From Hydrogenophaga sp. (lineage in GTDB: Bacteria > Pseudomonadota > Gammaproteobacteria > Burkholderiales > Burkholderiaceae_C): 64,000 nucleotides of DNA. Location: NCBI RefSeq assembly GCF_019264445.1, contig NZ_JAHVAB010000081.1, forward strand, positions 107,213 through 171,212, given 5' to 3'. Under the pieces are notes generated by a model that saw only the letters and a list, made by a program, of their open reading frames with translations, was not told where the DNA came from and made no database searches. Of this stretch, positions 53,766 to 61,931 are shown piece by piece (position 1 is the first letter of the stretch; the number at the start of each line of letters is the position of its first letter). The position numbers and the translations under genes are program-made.

Positions 53766-54437
53766 ATGAGCTTGTCCACCCCGCTTCGCGATGCCATCCT
53801 CGACCGCTTGCAGTCCGGCCACTGGCGCGCAGGCGACCGCCTGCCCACCGAGCGCGAGCTCTCGGAGCGCTTTGGCGTGAGCCGCACCACGGTGCGCAAG
53901 GCGCTGCTGGAGCTCAAGCAGCAAGGGCTGATCGAGCAGACCGTGGGCAGTGGCACCTTCGTGGCCGAGCAGGTGGGCGCCAGCCTGGGCCGCCGTGTGC
54001 AGCAGGACTCGTCACAACACACCAGCCCGGCCGAGCTGATGGAGGCGCGCCTGGCCATGGAGCCGGCCATCATCGACATGGCGATCCGCAACGCCAACCA
54101 GGCCGACCTGCAGCGTATGGACGCCTGCTGCGCCAACGCCGAGAGCGCTCAGACGCTGGAAGATTTCGAGCATTGGGACGCCGAGCTGCACCAGGCGATT
54201 GCCGACGCAGCGCACAACAGCTTTGTGGTCAACGTGTTCACCCTGATGAAGACGGTGCGCGCGCAGGGCGACTGGGGGCAGCTCAAGAAAAAGAGCGTGA
54301 CGCCCGAGCGGCGGCTCGCGTACCAGCGGGAACACCGCGCCATCGTGGACGCCCTGCGCGACAGGGATGCCGCGCGCGCCCGTGAGCTGACCCTGGCGCA
54401 TCTGCTGCATGTGCGGCAGAACTTGCTGGGGTACTAG
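53766..54437 (+). CDS. GntR-family regulator, FadR subgroup
   Basis: 223 residues from the ATG at 53766; the frame is open to a GTG at 53718. The winged helix is LPTERELSERFGVSRTTVRKALLELKQQGLI near residues 26-56, followed by an FCD effector domain with the metal-type histidines in FEHWDAELHQAIADAAHNSF and REHRAIVDAL. It is divergent from the FAH-family hydrolase gene and probably represses it. Effectors of this group are usually carboxylic acids. Confidence 0.92.
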   Translation: MSLSTPLRDAILDRLQSGHWRAGDRLPTERELSERFGVSRTTVRKALLELKQQGLIEQTVGSGTFVAEQVGASLGRRVQQDSSQHTSPAELMEARLAMEPAIIDMAIRNANQADLQRMDACCANAESAQTLEDFEHWDAELHQAIADAAHNSFVVNVFTLMKTVRAQGDWGQLKKKSVTPERRLAYQREHRAIVDALRDRDAARARELTLAHLLHVRQNLLGY

Positions 54438-54449
54438 GCTGCAGGCACC

Positions 54450-55364
54450 TCAGGGCAGGTTGCTGAGCACGCCCAGTGCAAACGGCAGGCTCACCATGCC
54501 CAGCAAGGTGGAAAGCGTCACCAGCCCGGCCACATACGGGCCGTTGTAGCCCATGCGCGCGGCCAGCACGTAGCAGCTCGATGCCGTGGGCACGGCCGAA
54601 AACGTGAGCAGCACCGCGGTTTGCAGCGGGTCGAGCTGGAACAGCCGGGCCAGCAGGAAGGCCATCACGGGCACCACCGCGTGCTTGAGCGCCAGCACGG
54701 CCACCGCCAGCGCCTTGGCCGAGGCCATGGACGCGAACTGCATGCCCGCGCCCGCGGCCATGAGCCCCAGCGCCAGCGATGCCTGCCCGATGCGGTTGAC
54801 CGTGGGCTCCAGCCAGACGGGCATGGAGAAGCCCAGCAGGTTGGCCACCAGGCCTGAGGCCGTGGCCACGATCAGCGGGTTGCGGACCAACTCGCGCGCA
54901 AAGCCCCGGTTGGCGTGGCGCGCCATCGGCCACACCGCACCGATGTTGAAGATCGGCACACAAAAGCCAATGATCACCGCCACCAGCAGCAGCCCCTGCG
55001 GGCCGGCCACGCGGTCGGCCAGCGCAAGCAGGATGAACGAGTTGAAGCGAAACGCCACCTGCGCACTGGCGGCGTGCAGCCGCACGTCGATGCGCTTGCC
55101 CAGCCACGGCCAGTGCGGCAGCGAGTACGACAGCGCGATGGCGCACACGGCCAGCGAGATGGCCGCGCCCACCAGGCTGGACGCCGCAGAAAGATCGAGC
55201 GGGCTCTTGACGATGCTGTGGAACAGCAGCACCGGGAAAAGGAAGTAGTAGACGAGGCTCTCGACCTGTTCCCACACCGTGCGGTTGAGCTTGGTGAAGC
55301 GGCAGACGAGGTAGCCGCAGAGGATGAGGGAGAAATCCGGGAAGAGCAGTTGGGCGAAATTCAC
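54450..55364 (-). CDS. AEC-family (auxin efflux carrier-like) transporter
   Basis: 304 residues from a GTG at 55364. About ten membrane spans with a pseudo-symmetric arrangement; LVYYFLFPVLLFHSIVKSP early and LKHAVVPVMAFLLARLFQLDP with FSAVPTASSCYVLAARMGYN late are the conserved AEC stretches (the crossover prolines). Bacterial members move malonate, malate or similar acids. It stands alone, convergent with the GntR gene and divergent from a Bug protein gene. Confidence 0.9.
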   Translation of the reverse strand: MNFAQLLFPDFSLILCGYLVCRFTKLNRTVWEQVESLVYYFLFPVLLFHSIVKSPLDLSAASSLVGAAISLAVCAIALSYSLPHWPWLGKRIDVRLHAASAQVAFRFNSFILLALADRVAGPQGLLLVAVIIGFCVPIFNIGAVWPMARHANRGFARELVRNPLIVATASGLVANLLGFSMPVWLEPTVNRIGQASLALGLMAAGAGMQFASMASAKALAVAVLALKHAVVPVMAFLLARLFQLDPLQTAVLLTFSAVPTASSCYVLAARMGYNGPYVAGLVTLSTLLGMVSLPFALGVLSNLP

Positions 55365-55521
55365 CGTGCGAGCATAGCCGCTGGAGGGAGCGGCTTTCGG
55401 GTTAATACGTATGTAGTCTCCCCATGTTCATGCACCCCCACCCCGTCTACAGTGCGGTGCTGGTAGGGGTATGCTGCGACCCCTTTATTCTTTCGATGTT
55501 TCAACGCAAGGAGTACATGTC

Positions 55522-56499
55522 ATGGTTTCTCGTCGTCAGATGGTGGCGCTCGGTCTGGTGACCGCTTCGGTGGCTGCGGCCGGTGGTGCGTGGGCGCAGG
55601 CCTACCCCAACAAGATCATCAAACTGCAGGTGCCCTTCGCGCCCGGCGGCACCACCGACATCATTGCGCGTGTCATGTCCGACTCCCTGGGCAAGGCCCT
55701 GGGCCAGAGCATGGTGGTGGAAAACAAGGCCGGTGGCGGCGGTGTGGTGGGTGCCACCGAACTGGCGCGCACACCAGCCGACGGCTACGTGCTGGGCATG
55801 GCCACGGTGTCGACCACGGCGGCCAACCCGGCCATCAACGACAAGATTCCGTACAACACGCTCACGGACTTCACGCCCATCGTCAACATCGCGGCCACGC
55901 CCAACGTGATCGCGGTGCACCCCAGCTTCCCGGCCAAAGACTACAAGTCCTTTGTGGCCGAGCTCAAGAAGAACCCCGGCAAGTACAGCTACGCCAGCTC
56001 GGGCACCGGCGGCATTGGCCACCTGCAGACCGAGCTGTTCAAGAGCCTGACCAACACCTTCATCACCCACATTCCGTACCGTGGCGCGGGCCCTGCGCTC
56101 AACGACACCGTGGGTGGCCAGGTGCCGATCATTTTTGACAACCTGCCTTCGGCCCTGCCGCACATCAAGTCCGGCCGCCTGGTGGCCATCGTGGTGGCCG
56201 CGCCGCAGCGCCTGGCCGTGCTGCCCGACATCCCGACCTTCAAGGAAGTGGGCCTGGAGCCGGTGAACCGCATGGCGTATTACGGCCTGATCGGCCCGAA
56301 GGGCTTGCCGCAGGACGTGGTGGACAAGGTCTACAACGCCACCAAGCAGGCCCTGACCGACCCGGCCGTGAAGAAGCGCATTGAAGACACCGGCTCGCTG
56401 ATCGTGGGCAACACGCCCGCCGAATTCACCGCGCAGATCAAGGCCGAGTTCGAGGTTTACAAGGAAGTGGTCGTCAAGCAGAAGCTCAAGCTGGAGTGA
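55522..56499 (+). CDS. Bug/TctC-family periplasmic solute-binding protein
   Basis: 325 residues from the ATG at 55522 with AAGGAG upstream. The start [25 protein letters not shown] carries a twin arginine before the hydrophobic core, so export may be by Tat. The Bug opening follows as [31 protein letters not shown]. Its stop overlaps the xerD start (TGATG), an unusual coupling of a solute-binding protein with a recombinase. The ligand is unknown and no transporter partner lies nearby. Confidence 0.92.
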   Translation: MVSRRQMVALGLVTASVAAAGGAWAQAYPNKIIKLQVPFAPGGTTDIIARVMSDSLGKALGQSMVVENKAGGGGVVGATELARTPADGYVLGMATVSTTAANPAINDKIPYNTLTDFTPIVNIAATPNVIAVHPSFPAKDYKSFVAELKKNPGKYSYASSGTGGIGHLQTELFKSLTNTFITHIPYRGAGPALNDTVGGQVPIIFDNLPSALPHIKSGRLVAIVVAAPQRLAVLPDIPTFKEVGLEPVNRMAYYGLIGPKGLPQDVVDKVYNATKQALTDPAVKKRIEDTGSLIVGNTPAEFTAQIKAEFEVYKEVVVKQKLKLE

Positions 56500-57416
56500 T
56501 GGACCCGGCCCTGGCGTCGGCCAGCGAAGGCCTCGCCGGGGCCTTCGTGGACAGCCTCTGGCTGGAAGAAGGCCTCTCGCGCAACACGCTCGATGCCTAC
56601 CGGCGCGATCTTGTGCTGCTCGGCCAGTGGCTGGCCGGGCGTGGCAAGACGCTGCCCGAGACGCAGGAAGCCGACCTCAACGCGTATTTCAGCGAACGCC
56701 ACGCCCAGACGCGCGCCACCACCGCCAACCGGCGGCTCACGGTGTTCAAGCGCTACTTCCGCTGGGCGCTGCGCGAACGCTTCATCCACACCGACCCCAC
56801 GCTTCGCCTGGTGCCCGCGCGCCAGCCGCTGCGCGTGCCCAAGACGATGTCGGAGGCGCAGGTCGAGGCGCTGCTGAATGCGCCGGACGTGGGCACGCCG
56901 CTGGGTCTGCGCGACCGCTGCATGCTGGAGCTGATCTACGCCAGCGGCCTGCGCGTGAGCGAGCTCGTCACGCTCAAGACCTGGCATATGGGCATGAACG
57001 AGCACGTGCTGCGCATCACCGGCAAGGGCAACAAGGAGCGCCTGGTGCCCTTCGGGCAACTGGCGGGCCAATGGCTGCAGCGCTACCTGGCGCAGGCGCG
57101 TGGCGAGATCCTCAATGGCCTGCAGAGCGAAGACCTGTTCGTCACCTCGCGCGGTTCGCGGGCGGGCGAGGCCATGACGCGGGCGATGTTCTGGCAGCTG
57201 GTGAAGAAGTACGCGCAGCAGGCGGGCATCACCTCACCGCTGTCGCCGCACACCTTGCGCCACGCGTTTGCCACCCACCTGCTCAACCACGGCGCCGACT
57301 TGCGCGCAGTGCAGATGCTGCTGGGCCATGCCGACATTTCCACCACCACGATCTACACCCACGTGGCGCGCGAACGCCTCAAGACCATCGTGGCGCAGCA
57401 CCACCCGCGCGGCTAG
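56499..57416 (+). CDS. xerD: Tyrosine recombinase XerD
   Basis: 305 residues from the ATG at 56499. The N-terminal SAM-like domain has FVDSLWLEEGLSRNTLDAYRRDL. Catalytic residues are R152 (SGLRVSE), H251 and R254 (HTLRH), H277 (LGHAD) and Y286 (TTIYTHV). Length and sequence match chromosomal XerD rather than an element integrase. It resolves chromosome dimers at dif with XerC and FtsK. It is not next to any mobile element here. Confidence 0.94.
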   Translation: MDPALASASEGLAGAFVDSLWLEEGLSRNTLDAYRRDLVLLGQWLAGRGKTLPETQEADLNAYFSERHAQTRATTANRRLTVFKRYFRWALRERFIHTDPTLRLVPARQPLRVPKTMSEAQVEALLNAPDVGTPLGLRDRCMLELIYASGLRVSELVTLKTWHMGMNEHVLRITGKGNKERLVPFGQLAGQWLQRYLAQARGEILNGLQSEDLFVTSRGSRAGEAMTRAMFWQLVKKYAQQAGITSPLSPHTLRHAFATHLLNHGADLRAVQMLLGHADISTTTIYTHVARERLKTIVAQHHPRG

Positions 57417-57435
57417 TGCGCCAGGCGAACAAGCG

Positions 57436-58044
57436 CTACGGCTTGCCCCAGAGCTGTTCGAGGCGCGCATCGCGCCCGCAGCTGGTACGGTAGTACTTGT
57501 AGCGAATCGGGTTCTTCAGGTAGTAGTCCTGGTGGTAGTCCTCGGCCGCGTAAAACGGCCCCGCGATCACGATCTCGGTGACGATGGGCTCCTTGAACGG
57601 CTTGCTCTTTTCGAGCGCCTGCAGCGAGCGCCGCGCGGTCTCCAGCTGGGTGGCGTCGTGCGCAAAGATCGCCGTGCGGTACGGGTTGCCGCTGTCGCAG
57701 AACTGGCGGTCTTTGGTGGTGGGGTCGATGGTGCGCCAGAACTTTTCCACCAGCGTGGCGTAGCTCACCTTGGCCGGGTCGAACACGATTTCCACCGCCT
57801 CCGCGTGGCCCGTGCTCTTGCGCGAGACCTGCTGGTACGTGGGGTTGGCCACGGTGCCACCGATGTAGCCCGAGGTGGTGGATACCACGCCGGGCACCTT
57901 GTCGAAGTCGGCCTCCACACACCAGAAGCAGCCGCCGGCAAAGGTGGCCTTGGCGGTGGCTTGAGCGTGGGCGGGCAGGGCGCCGGTGGCGAGCAGCAGC
58001 GCCAGCAGCGGGGCCAGACGGCCGGGCAAACGGCGCGCCATCAT
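57436..58044 (-). CDS. msrA: Peptide methionine sulfoxide reductase A, exported
   Basis: 202 residues from the ATG at 58044, overlapping the msrB stop as ATGA. A signal peptide (RLAPLLALLLATGALPAHA) precedes the catalytic motif GCFWC (38-42) with nucleophile C39. GYIGGTVANPTYQQVS, GHAEAVEIVFDP and DYHQDYYLKNP confirm MsrA. It reduces the S-form of methionine sulfoxide in the periplasm. A third cysteine near the C-terminus (RTSCGRD) may serve as a resolving residue. Confidence 0.94.
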   Translation of the reverse strand: MMARRLPGRLAPLLALLLATGALPAHAQATAKATFAGGCFWCVEADFDKVPGVVSTTSGYIGGTVANPTYQQVSRKSTGHAEAVEIVFDPAKVSYATLVEKFWRTIDPTTKDRQFCDSGNPYRTAIFAHDATQLETARRSLQALEKSKPFKEPIVTEIVIAGPFYAAEDYHQDYYLKNPIRYKYYRTSCGRDARLEQLWGKP

Positions 58045-58538
58045 GCCGCCGCCGGCGCAAAGCGCAGCGCCACCCCGTTGTTGCAGTAGCGCTGGCCGCT
58101 GGGCTTGGGGCCGTCGTTGAACACGTGGCCCTGGTGGCCGTCGCAGCGCACGCAGTGGTACTCGGTGCGCGGCAGGATCAGCTTGTAGTCGGTCTTGGTG
58201 CCGACCGCCCCCGGCAGGGGCGTGTGAAAGCTGGGCCAGCCGGTGCCGCTCTCGTATTTGGTGTCGGACGCAAACAGCGGCAGGTCGCAGCCCGCGCAGT
58301 GGTAGGTGCCTTTGCGCTTCTCGGCGTTCAGCGGGCTGGTGCCGGCGCGCTCGGTGCCTTCGTTGCGCAGCACCTCGTATTGGGCTGGCGTGAGGCGCTT
58401 CTTCCACTCGGCAGCAGGCAGTTTCCAGGGGTCGGTGGCGGCGGTGGCGCTGGCCACAGGCGCAGCGGCCTGGGCGCCGAGGCCGAAGAAGGCGAGCAGT
58501 TTCACGGTGAGGCGTCGGTTCATGGTGGTGGGCTTCAT
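58041..58538 (-). CDS. msrB: Peptide methionine sulfoxide reductase B, exported
   Basis: 165 residues from the ATG at 58538. Signal-like start NRRLTVKLLAFFGLGAQAAA with a twin arginine. Zinc cysteines C81/C84 (CAGC) and C129/C132 (CVRC), SGTGWPSF, and the catalytic C152 in QRYCNNGVALRF. The usual text here is RYCxNS, so serine is replaced by glycine. It reduces the R-form of methionine sulfoxide, complementing the coupled MsrA. Together they form a periplasmic protein-repair pair. Confidence 0.92.
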   Translation of the reverse strand: MKPTTMNRRLTVKLLAFFGLGAQAAAPVASATAATDPWKLPAAEWKKRLTPAQYEVLRNEGTERAGTSPLNAEKRKGTYHCAGCDLPLFASDTKYESGTGWPSFHTPLPGAVGTKTDYKLILPRTEYHCVRCDGHQGHVFNDGPKPSGQRYCNNGVALRFAPAAA

Positions 58539-58635
58539 GCGTATGGGTCGGGCTGGACGGCACAACCTTACAAGGCTCCCCGTGGGAGTCGGGTGCGCCG
58601 CGCAAGTTCAGTTCGGTGGCGGACGCCCGGGAGCG

Positions 58636-59217
58636 CTAGAGCGGCTTGAGCACGAGGCCCACCACGAGGCCGGTTTTCGTCACCGTGATGGCGCCGGGCT
58701 GCATGCCCATGGCGTCCACGGCGCGCAGGTCTTGCGCCGTGAGTTCGTGCACCACCACCTCGCGCAGCGACTGGTCGGCCAGCGTGGGGGCGTAGAGGTT
58801 GATCATTTCGGTGGCGCGCGCAGGCAGGGTGGGGAAGGTCAGGCGCGCCAGTCGCAGTTGGTGGGCGCGCAGGGTGCGGTCGCTGGGTTCGTAGCGCAAG
58901 GCAAAGTCCACGTCGAAGCTGCCCTGGTGCACCCGGTTGAGCGCCGGCCCGGCGGCCGCCACGGCCATTTCGGCGCGCAGGCGGTTCTGCTCGGGCAGCA
59001 GGTGCAGGCGCGGGGTTTGCAGGTCCAGGTCCAGCAGGCCCTGCACGGGGTAACGGCGCGGAAAGCGTTGGGCCAGTGCCTGCTGCATTTGTGCCAGCGA
59101 CACCGGGTAGCCCTTGGGCTGCTCGGGGCGGTCTTCGGTGTCGGTGCCGGCGGCCAGCCCCATGGCGGGGCCGCCCATGGCCAGGGGGAGGGAGATAAGG
59201 AGGGTTCTGCGTCGCAT
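58636..59217 (-). CDS. DUF1439 (YceB-like) envelope protein
   Basis: 193 residues. The start RRRTLLISLPLAMGGPAMGLA is a Tat-like signal sequence without a lipobox, unlike E. coli YceB. The body (VSLAQMQQALAQRFPRRYPVQGLLDLDLQTPRLHLL, then NRLRAEMAVAAAGPALN and GSFDVDFALRYE) matches the DUF1439 pattern of a lipid-binding-like beta fold. Function is unknown; a role in envelope lipid handling is possible. Confidence 0.8.
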   Translation of the reverse strand: MRRRTLLISLPLAMGGPAMGLAAGTDTEDRPEQPKGYPVSLAQMQQALAQRFPRRYPVQGLLDLDLQTPRLHLLPEQNRLRAEMAVAAAGPALNRVHQGSFDVDFALRYEPSDRTLRAHQLRLARLTFPTLPARATEMINLYAPTLADQSLREVVVHELTAQDLRAVDAMGMQPGAITVTKTGLVVGLVLKPL

Positions 59218-59268
59218 GGTGGTCTCTTTCGAGCCGATTCTGCGCGGCAGGTTCGCGGCGAAACGTCT

Positions 59269-59526
59269 CTATTTGTAGAACGCTTCGACGGTGCCCTTGA
59301 GCTGGATGAGCAGCGGGTTGCCCTTGCGGTCCAGCGTCTTGCCCGAAGGCACCTTCACCCAGCCTTCGCTGATGCAGTACTCGGTGACGTCAAAGCGCTC
59401 CTTGCCGTTGAGGCGGATGCCGATGTCGTGCTCGAACACGGCCGCCACGTGGTGCGGGCTGCGCGGGTCGATGGACAGGTGGTCGGGCAGGGGTGGGCGG
59501 GAGGGGGATGCGGTCGTGTCGTTCAT
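59269..59526 (-). CDS. DUF3297-family small protein
   Basis: 85 residues. HLSIDPRSPHHVAAVFEHDIGIRLNGKERFDVTEYCISEGWVKV and the GKTLDRKGNPLLIQLKGTVEAFYK ending fit the DUF3297 family of small proteobacterial proteins with no known function. No signal or membrane segment. It lies 30 bases after yebC on the same strand, probably in one transcript. Confidence 0.85.
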   Translation of the reverse strand: MNDTTASPSRPPLPDHLSIDPRSPHHVAAVFEHDIGIRLNGKERFDVTEYCISEGWVKVPSGKTLDRKGNPLLIQLKGTVEAFYK

Positions 59527-59556
59527 GGGTGAATTGTCGGCCAGTTCGGGGCGCGT

Positions 59557-60270
59557 TCAGCCGCCCAGGCCGGCAAACACGTTCTGCACGTCTTCGTTGG
59601 CGTCGAGTGCGGCGAGGAAGGTTTCCACCTCTTCCAGCTGCTCGGCGTTGAGGCTGCCGGGGTCGACCGGGTTCTTCGGCAGGTAGCCCAGCCGCGACGA
59701 CAACACGGTGAAGCCCTGCGCAGGCAGGGCTCGGCTCACGAGGTCGAGGTCGGTCGGGTCGGTCTGGAACAGCGTCACGCCGTCTTCGTCTCCGGGCTGG
59801 AAGTCCTGTGCGCCGGCTTCGATGGCGGCGAGCTCGGGGTCGGCGCCCGCGGTGCTGGCTTCGGCTTCGATCAGGCCGACGTGGTTGAAGTCCCACGACA
59901 CGCTGCCCGAGGTGCCCAGCTGCCCCTTGCGGAACAGCACGCGCATGTCGGAGGCGGCGCGGTTCACGTTGTCGGTGAGGCACTCCACCATGACCGGCAC
60001 GCGGTGCGGCGCAAAGCCTTCGTAGATCACGTGTTCGAAGTGCACCGCTTCACCGGTGAGGCCCGCGCCCTTCTTGATGGCACGGTCCAGCGTGTCCTTG
60101 GGCATGGAGACCTTGCGCGCCTGCTCCACCACCAGCCGCAGCCGCGCGTTGGAGGCCGGGTCGGCGCCGTGGCGCGCGGCGATCATGATGTCTTTGGCCA
60201 GCTTGCCGAACAGCCGGCCCTTGGCGTTGGCGGCGAGGTCTTTGTGCTTGGCTTTCCACTGTGCACCCAT
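59557..60270 (-). CDS. yebC: YebC/PmpR-family translation or transcription factor
   Basis: 237 residues, standard length. It starts [32 protein letters not shown], an altered version of the usual GHSKWANIKHRK, and then [51 protein letters not shown] and [11 protein letters not shown], all conserved. Family members regulate transcription (PmpR) or help ribosomes on proline stretches (YebC2). The divergent N-terminus suggests it may be a YebC2/YeeN-like paralogue rather than the main copy. Confidence 0.92.
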   Translation of the reverse strand: MGAQWKAKHKDLAANAKGRLFGKLAKDIMIAARHGADPASNARLRLVVEQARKVSMPKDTLDRAIKKGAGLTGEAVHFEHVIYEGFAPHRVPVMVECLTDNVNRAASDMRVLFRKGQLGTSGSVSWDFNHVGLIEAEASTAGADPELAAIEAGAQDFQPGDEDGVTLFQTDPTDLDLVSRALPAQGFTVLSSRLGYLPKNPVDPGSLNAEQLEEVETFLAALDANEDVQNVFAGLGG

Positions 60271-60306
60271 GGTGATGGTCTTTCGTGAGGTTGAGTTGGG
60301 AACAGC

Positions 60307-61233
60307 CTAGAGGCCAGACGTGGCGGTGCGGCGTTCGAAGCGGTAAAACAGGTTGGGCTCGGAGAGCACGTACAGCGCGCCATCGGGGCCCACGGCCAGG
60401 CCTTCGGGCTGGGGCACCTTGCGCTGCAGGCCGTTGAAGCCGCGCCACAGGGGCAGCACGCTGATGGGCTGCCCGTCGGGCGCGTATTCCACCACCAGGG
60501 CGGACTCGTCGCTGAGCAGCAGCAGGTGGCCGGTGGGTTCGTGCAGCGTGAGCGAGGAGAGGTCGCTCATGAACAGCGAGGCGGCGTCGGACGACTTCCA
60601 TTCGCTGATGTCGATGTTGAAGCCGGCGGAAGTGTTGAACACGTCCAGCCCGCGAACCACGAGCACGCGCAGGGGCATCTTTTCTTTCACCACAAACAGG
60701 CGGTTCTGTTCGCTGTCCCACGAGACGCCCTCAAAGCCGCTGTTGTGCACAGCGTCGATGTTCACGCCCAGGCTGGGCTTGCCGGCCACCGACACGCGCG
60801 TGGTCTGTGGCCCGATCTGCAGCCAGACCATGCTGTGGCTGTCTTCGTCGGAGATGACGTAGGTGTCGCCCTGCACGTAGGTGATGCCCTCGGGGTCTTT
60901 CGCGCCTTCGAGCTCGATGGTGCGCAGCAGGCGCCCGTCGGTGGTGAGCTCGGCAATTTGTGGCGGGCGGTTGATCACGGTGAAGAGCGTGCCGGTCTCG
61001 GTGTTGAACGTGAGTCCCGAGGCGTTGCGCGAGAGGCCTTCGATGGCCAGACCTTCCACCGTCACCTCGTACCCGGGCAGCCAGAGCGAGGCGTCTTTCC
61101 ACTGCGCGGCGTTCAGGGTGGTGCTGAGCCAGTAGTAGCCGAGTGCCAGCACCTTGAAGTACCAGAAAATCAGGATGCCGATGCCGATCAGCGCGGTCCA
61201 GAGACAGGGTTTGCAGAGTGTGACGCGGGCCAT
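60307..61233 (-). CDS. SdiA-regulated-family (YjiK-like) membrane-anchored protein
   Basis: 308 residues from the ATG at 61233. One N-terminal membrane anchor (LWTALIGIGILIFWYFKVLALGYYWL). The rest is a beta-propeller-like domain with recurrent segments such as NASGLTFNTETGTLFTVIN, DPEGITYVQGDTYVISDEDS and PEGLAVGPDGALYVLSEPNLFYRF. This is the SdiA-regulated/YjiK pattern. Function is unknown; the propeller probably faces the periplasm. Confidence 0.85.
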   Translation of the reverse strand: MARVTLCKPCLWTALIGIGILIFWYFKVLALGYYWLSTTLNAAQWKDASLWLPGYEVTVEGLAIEGLSRNASGLTFNTETGTLFTVINRPPQIAELTTDGRLLRTIELEGAKDPEGITYVQGDTYVISDEDSHSMVWLQIGPQTTRVSVAGKPSLGVNIDAVHNSGFEGVSWDSEQNRLFVVKEKMPLRVLVVRGLDVFNTSAGFNIDISEWKSSDAASLFMSDLSSLTLHEPTGHLLLLSDESALVVEYAPDGQPISVLPLWRGFNGLQRKVPQPEGLAVGPDGALYVLSEPNLFYRFERRTATSGL

Positions 61234-61235
61234 GC

Positions 61236-61931
61236 TCAGGAGTGTAGGGGGCGGCCGCGGCGCGGGCTCCGGCGCGCGGTCGGGGCGGTGGCGCCGATGT
61301 CGAGCAGGTGCCCTGCCAGGCAGCCATAGCGGGCCTGTGCGCGCTCCACGAGCTGGCCGCCGGTGAACAGCGAGAAGGCGGGCAGCACGAGTTGCTGTTC
61401 GACCAGCGCGAAGGCAGGAAAGCGGCCGCGAAAGCCCGGCACGCGCACCACCGGATGCACGTGGCCGCAGATGGCCAGGCGGGCACCGTGTGGCAGGTCG
61501 GTGCACGGGGCGTGGGCGAACACAAACGGCCCGTCCTGCACGCGTTCGCCTTGCAGCTGTATGCCCAGCGCGGCGTGGGTCGCCGCGCGGTCGTGGTTGC
61601 CCTCGATCAGCCGCATGTCCATGCCCGCGTGCCGCGCCCGAAACGCCTGCCACGCTTGCGTCCACTGGGTGTCGATGTGCCGGCCGTGCAGCAAGTCACC
61701 GAGGTACCACACAGACTCGGCGCCGCTGCGCGCGATCAGGGCCGTGAGCCGGTCCAGGTCCTGGTGCGCGCCGCCGGTGGGCAGCGCAATGCCGGCGGCG
61801 CGAAAGGCATCGTCCTTGCCCAGGTGCACATCGGCCACCAGCAGGCGGCGGCGCGCGGGCCAGTAGAGGGCGCGATCGGCGAAGAGGCGCACCGGCTCGC
61901 CGGCCAGCACGATGTCGAGCGCATCATCCAT
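61236..61931 (-). CDS. pdeM: Ligase-associated DNA-repair metallophosphoesterase PdeM
   Basis: 231 residues from the ATG at 61931, overlapping the helicase stop by 8 bases. Calcineurin-like motifs: VADVHLGKDDAF (D34, H36), YLGDLLHG, EGNHDR and ICGHVHPV. The family occurs with an ATP-dependent DNA ligase, a Lhr-type DEXH helicase and a nuclease in a bacterial DNA damage-response module. Its coupling to the helicase gene supports that role here. Confidence 0.92.
   Translation of the reverse strand: MDDALDIVLAGEPVRLFADRALYWPARRRLLVADVHLGKDDAFRAAGIALPTGGAHQDLDRLTALIARSGAESVWYLGDLLHGRHIDTQWTQAWQAFRARHAGMDMRLIEGNHDRAATHAALGIQLQGERVQDGPFVFAHAPCTDLPHGARLAICGHVHPVVRVPGFRGRFPAFALVEQQLVLPAFSLFTGGQLVERAQARYGCLAGHLLDIGATAPTARRSPRRGRPLHS

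Noticed and set aside
56499..57416. Tyrosine recombinase as a sign of a mobile element
   Set aside because: Sequence, length and context match housekeeping XerD; no att repeats, tRNA or phage genes nearby.
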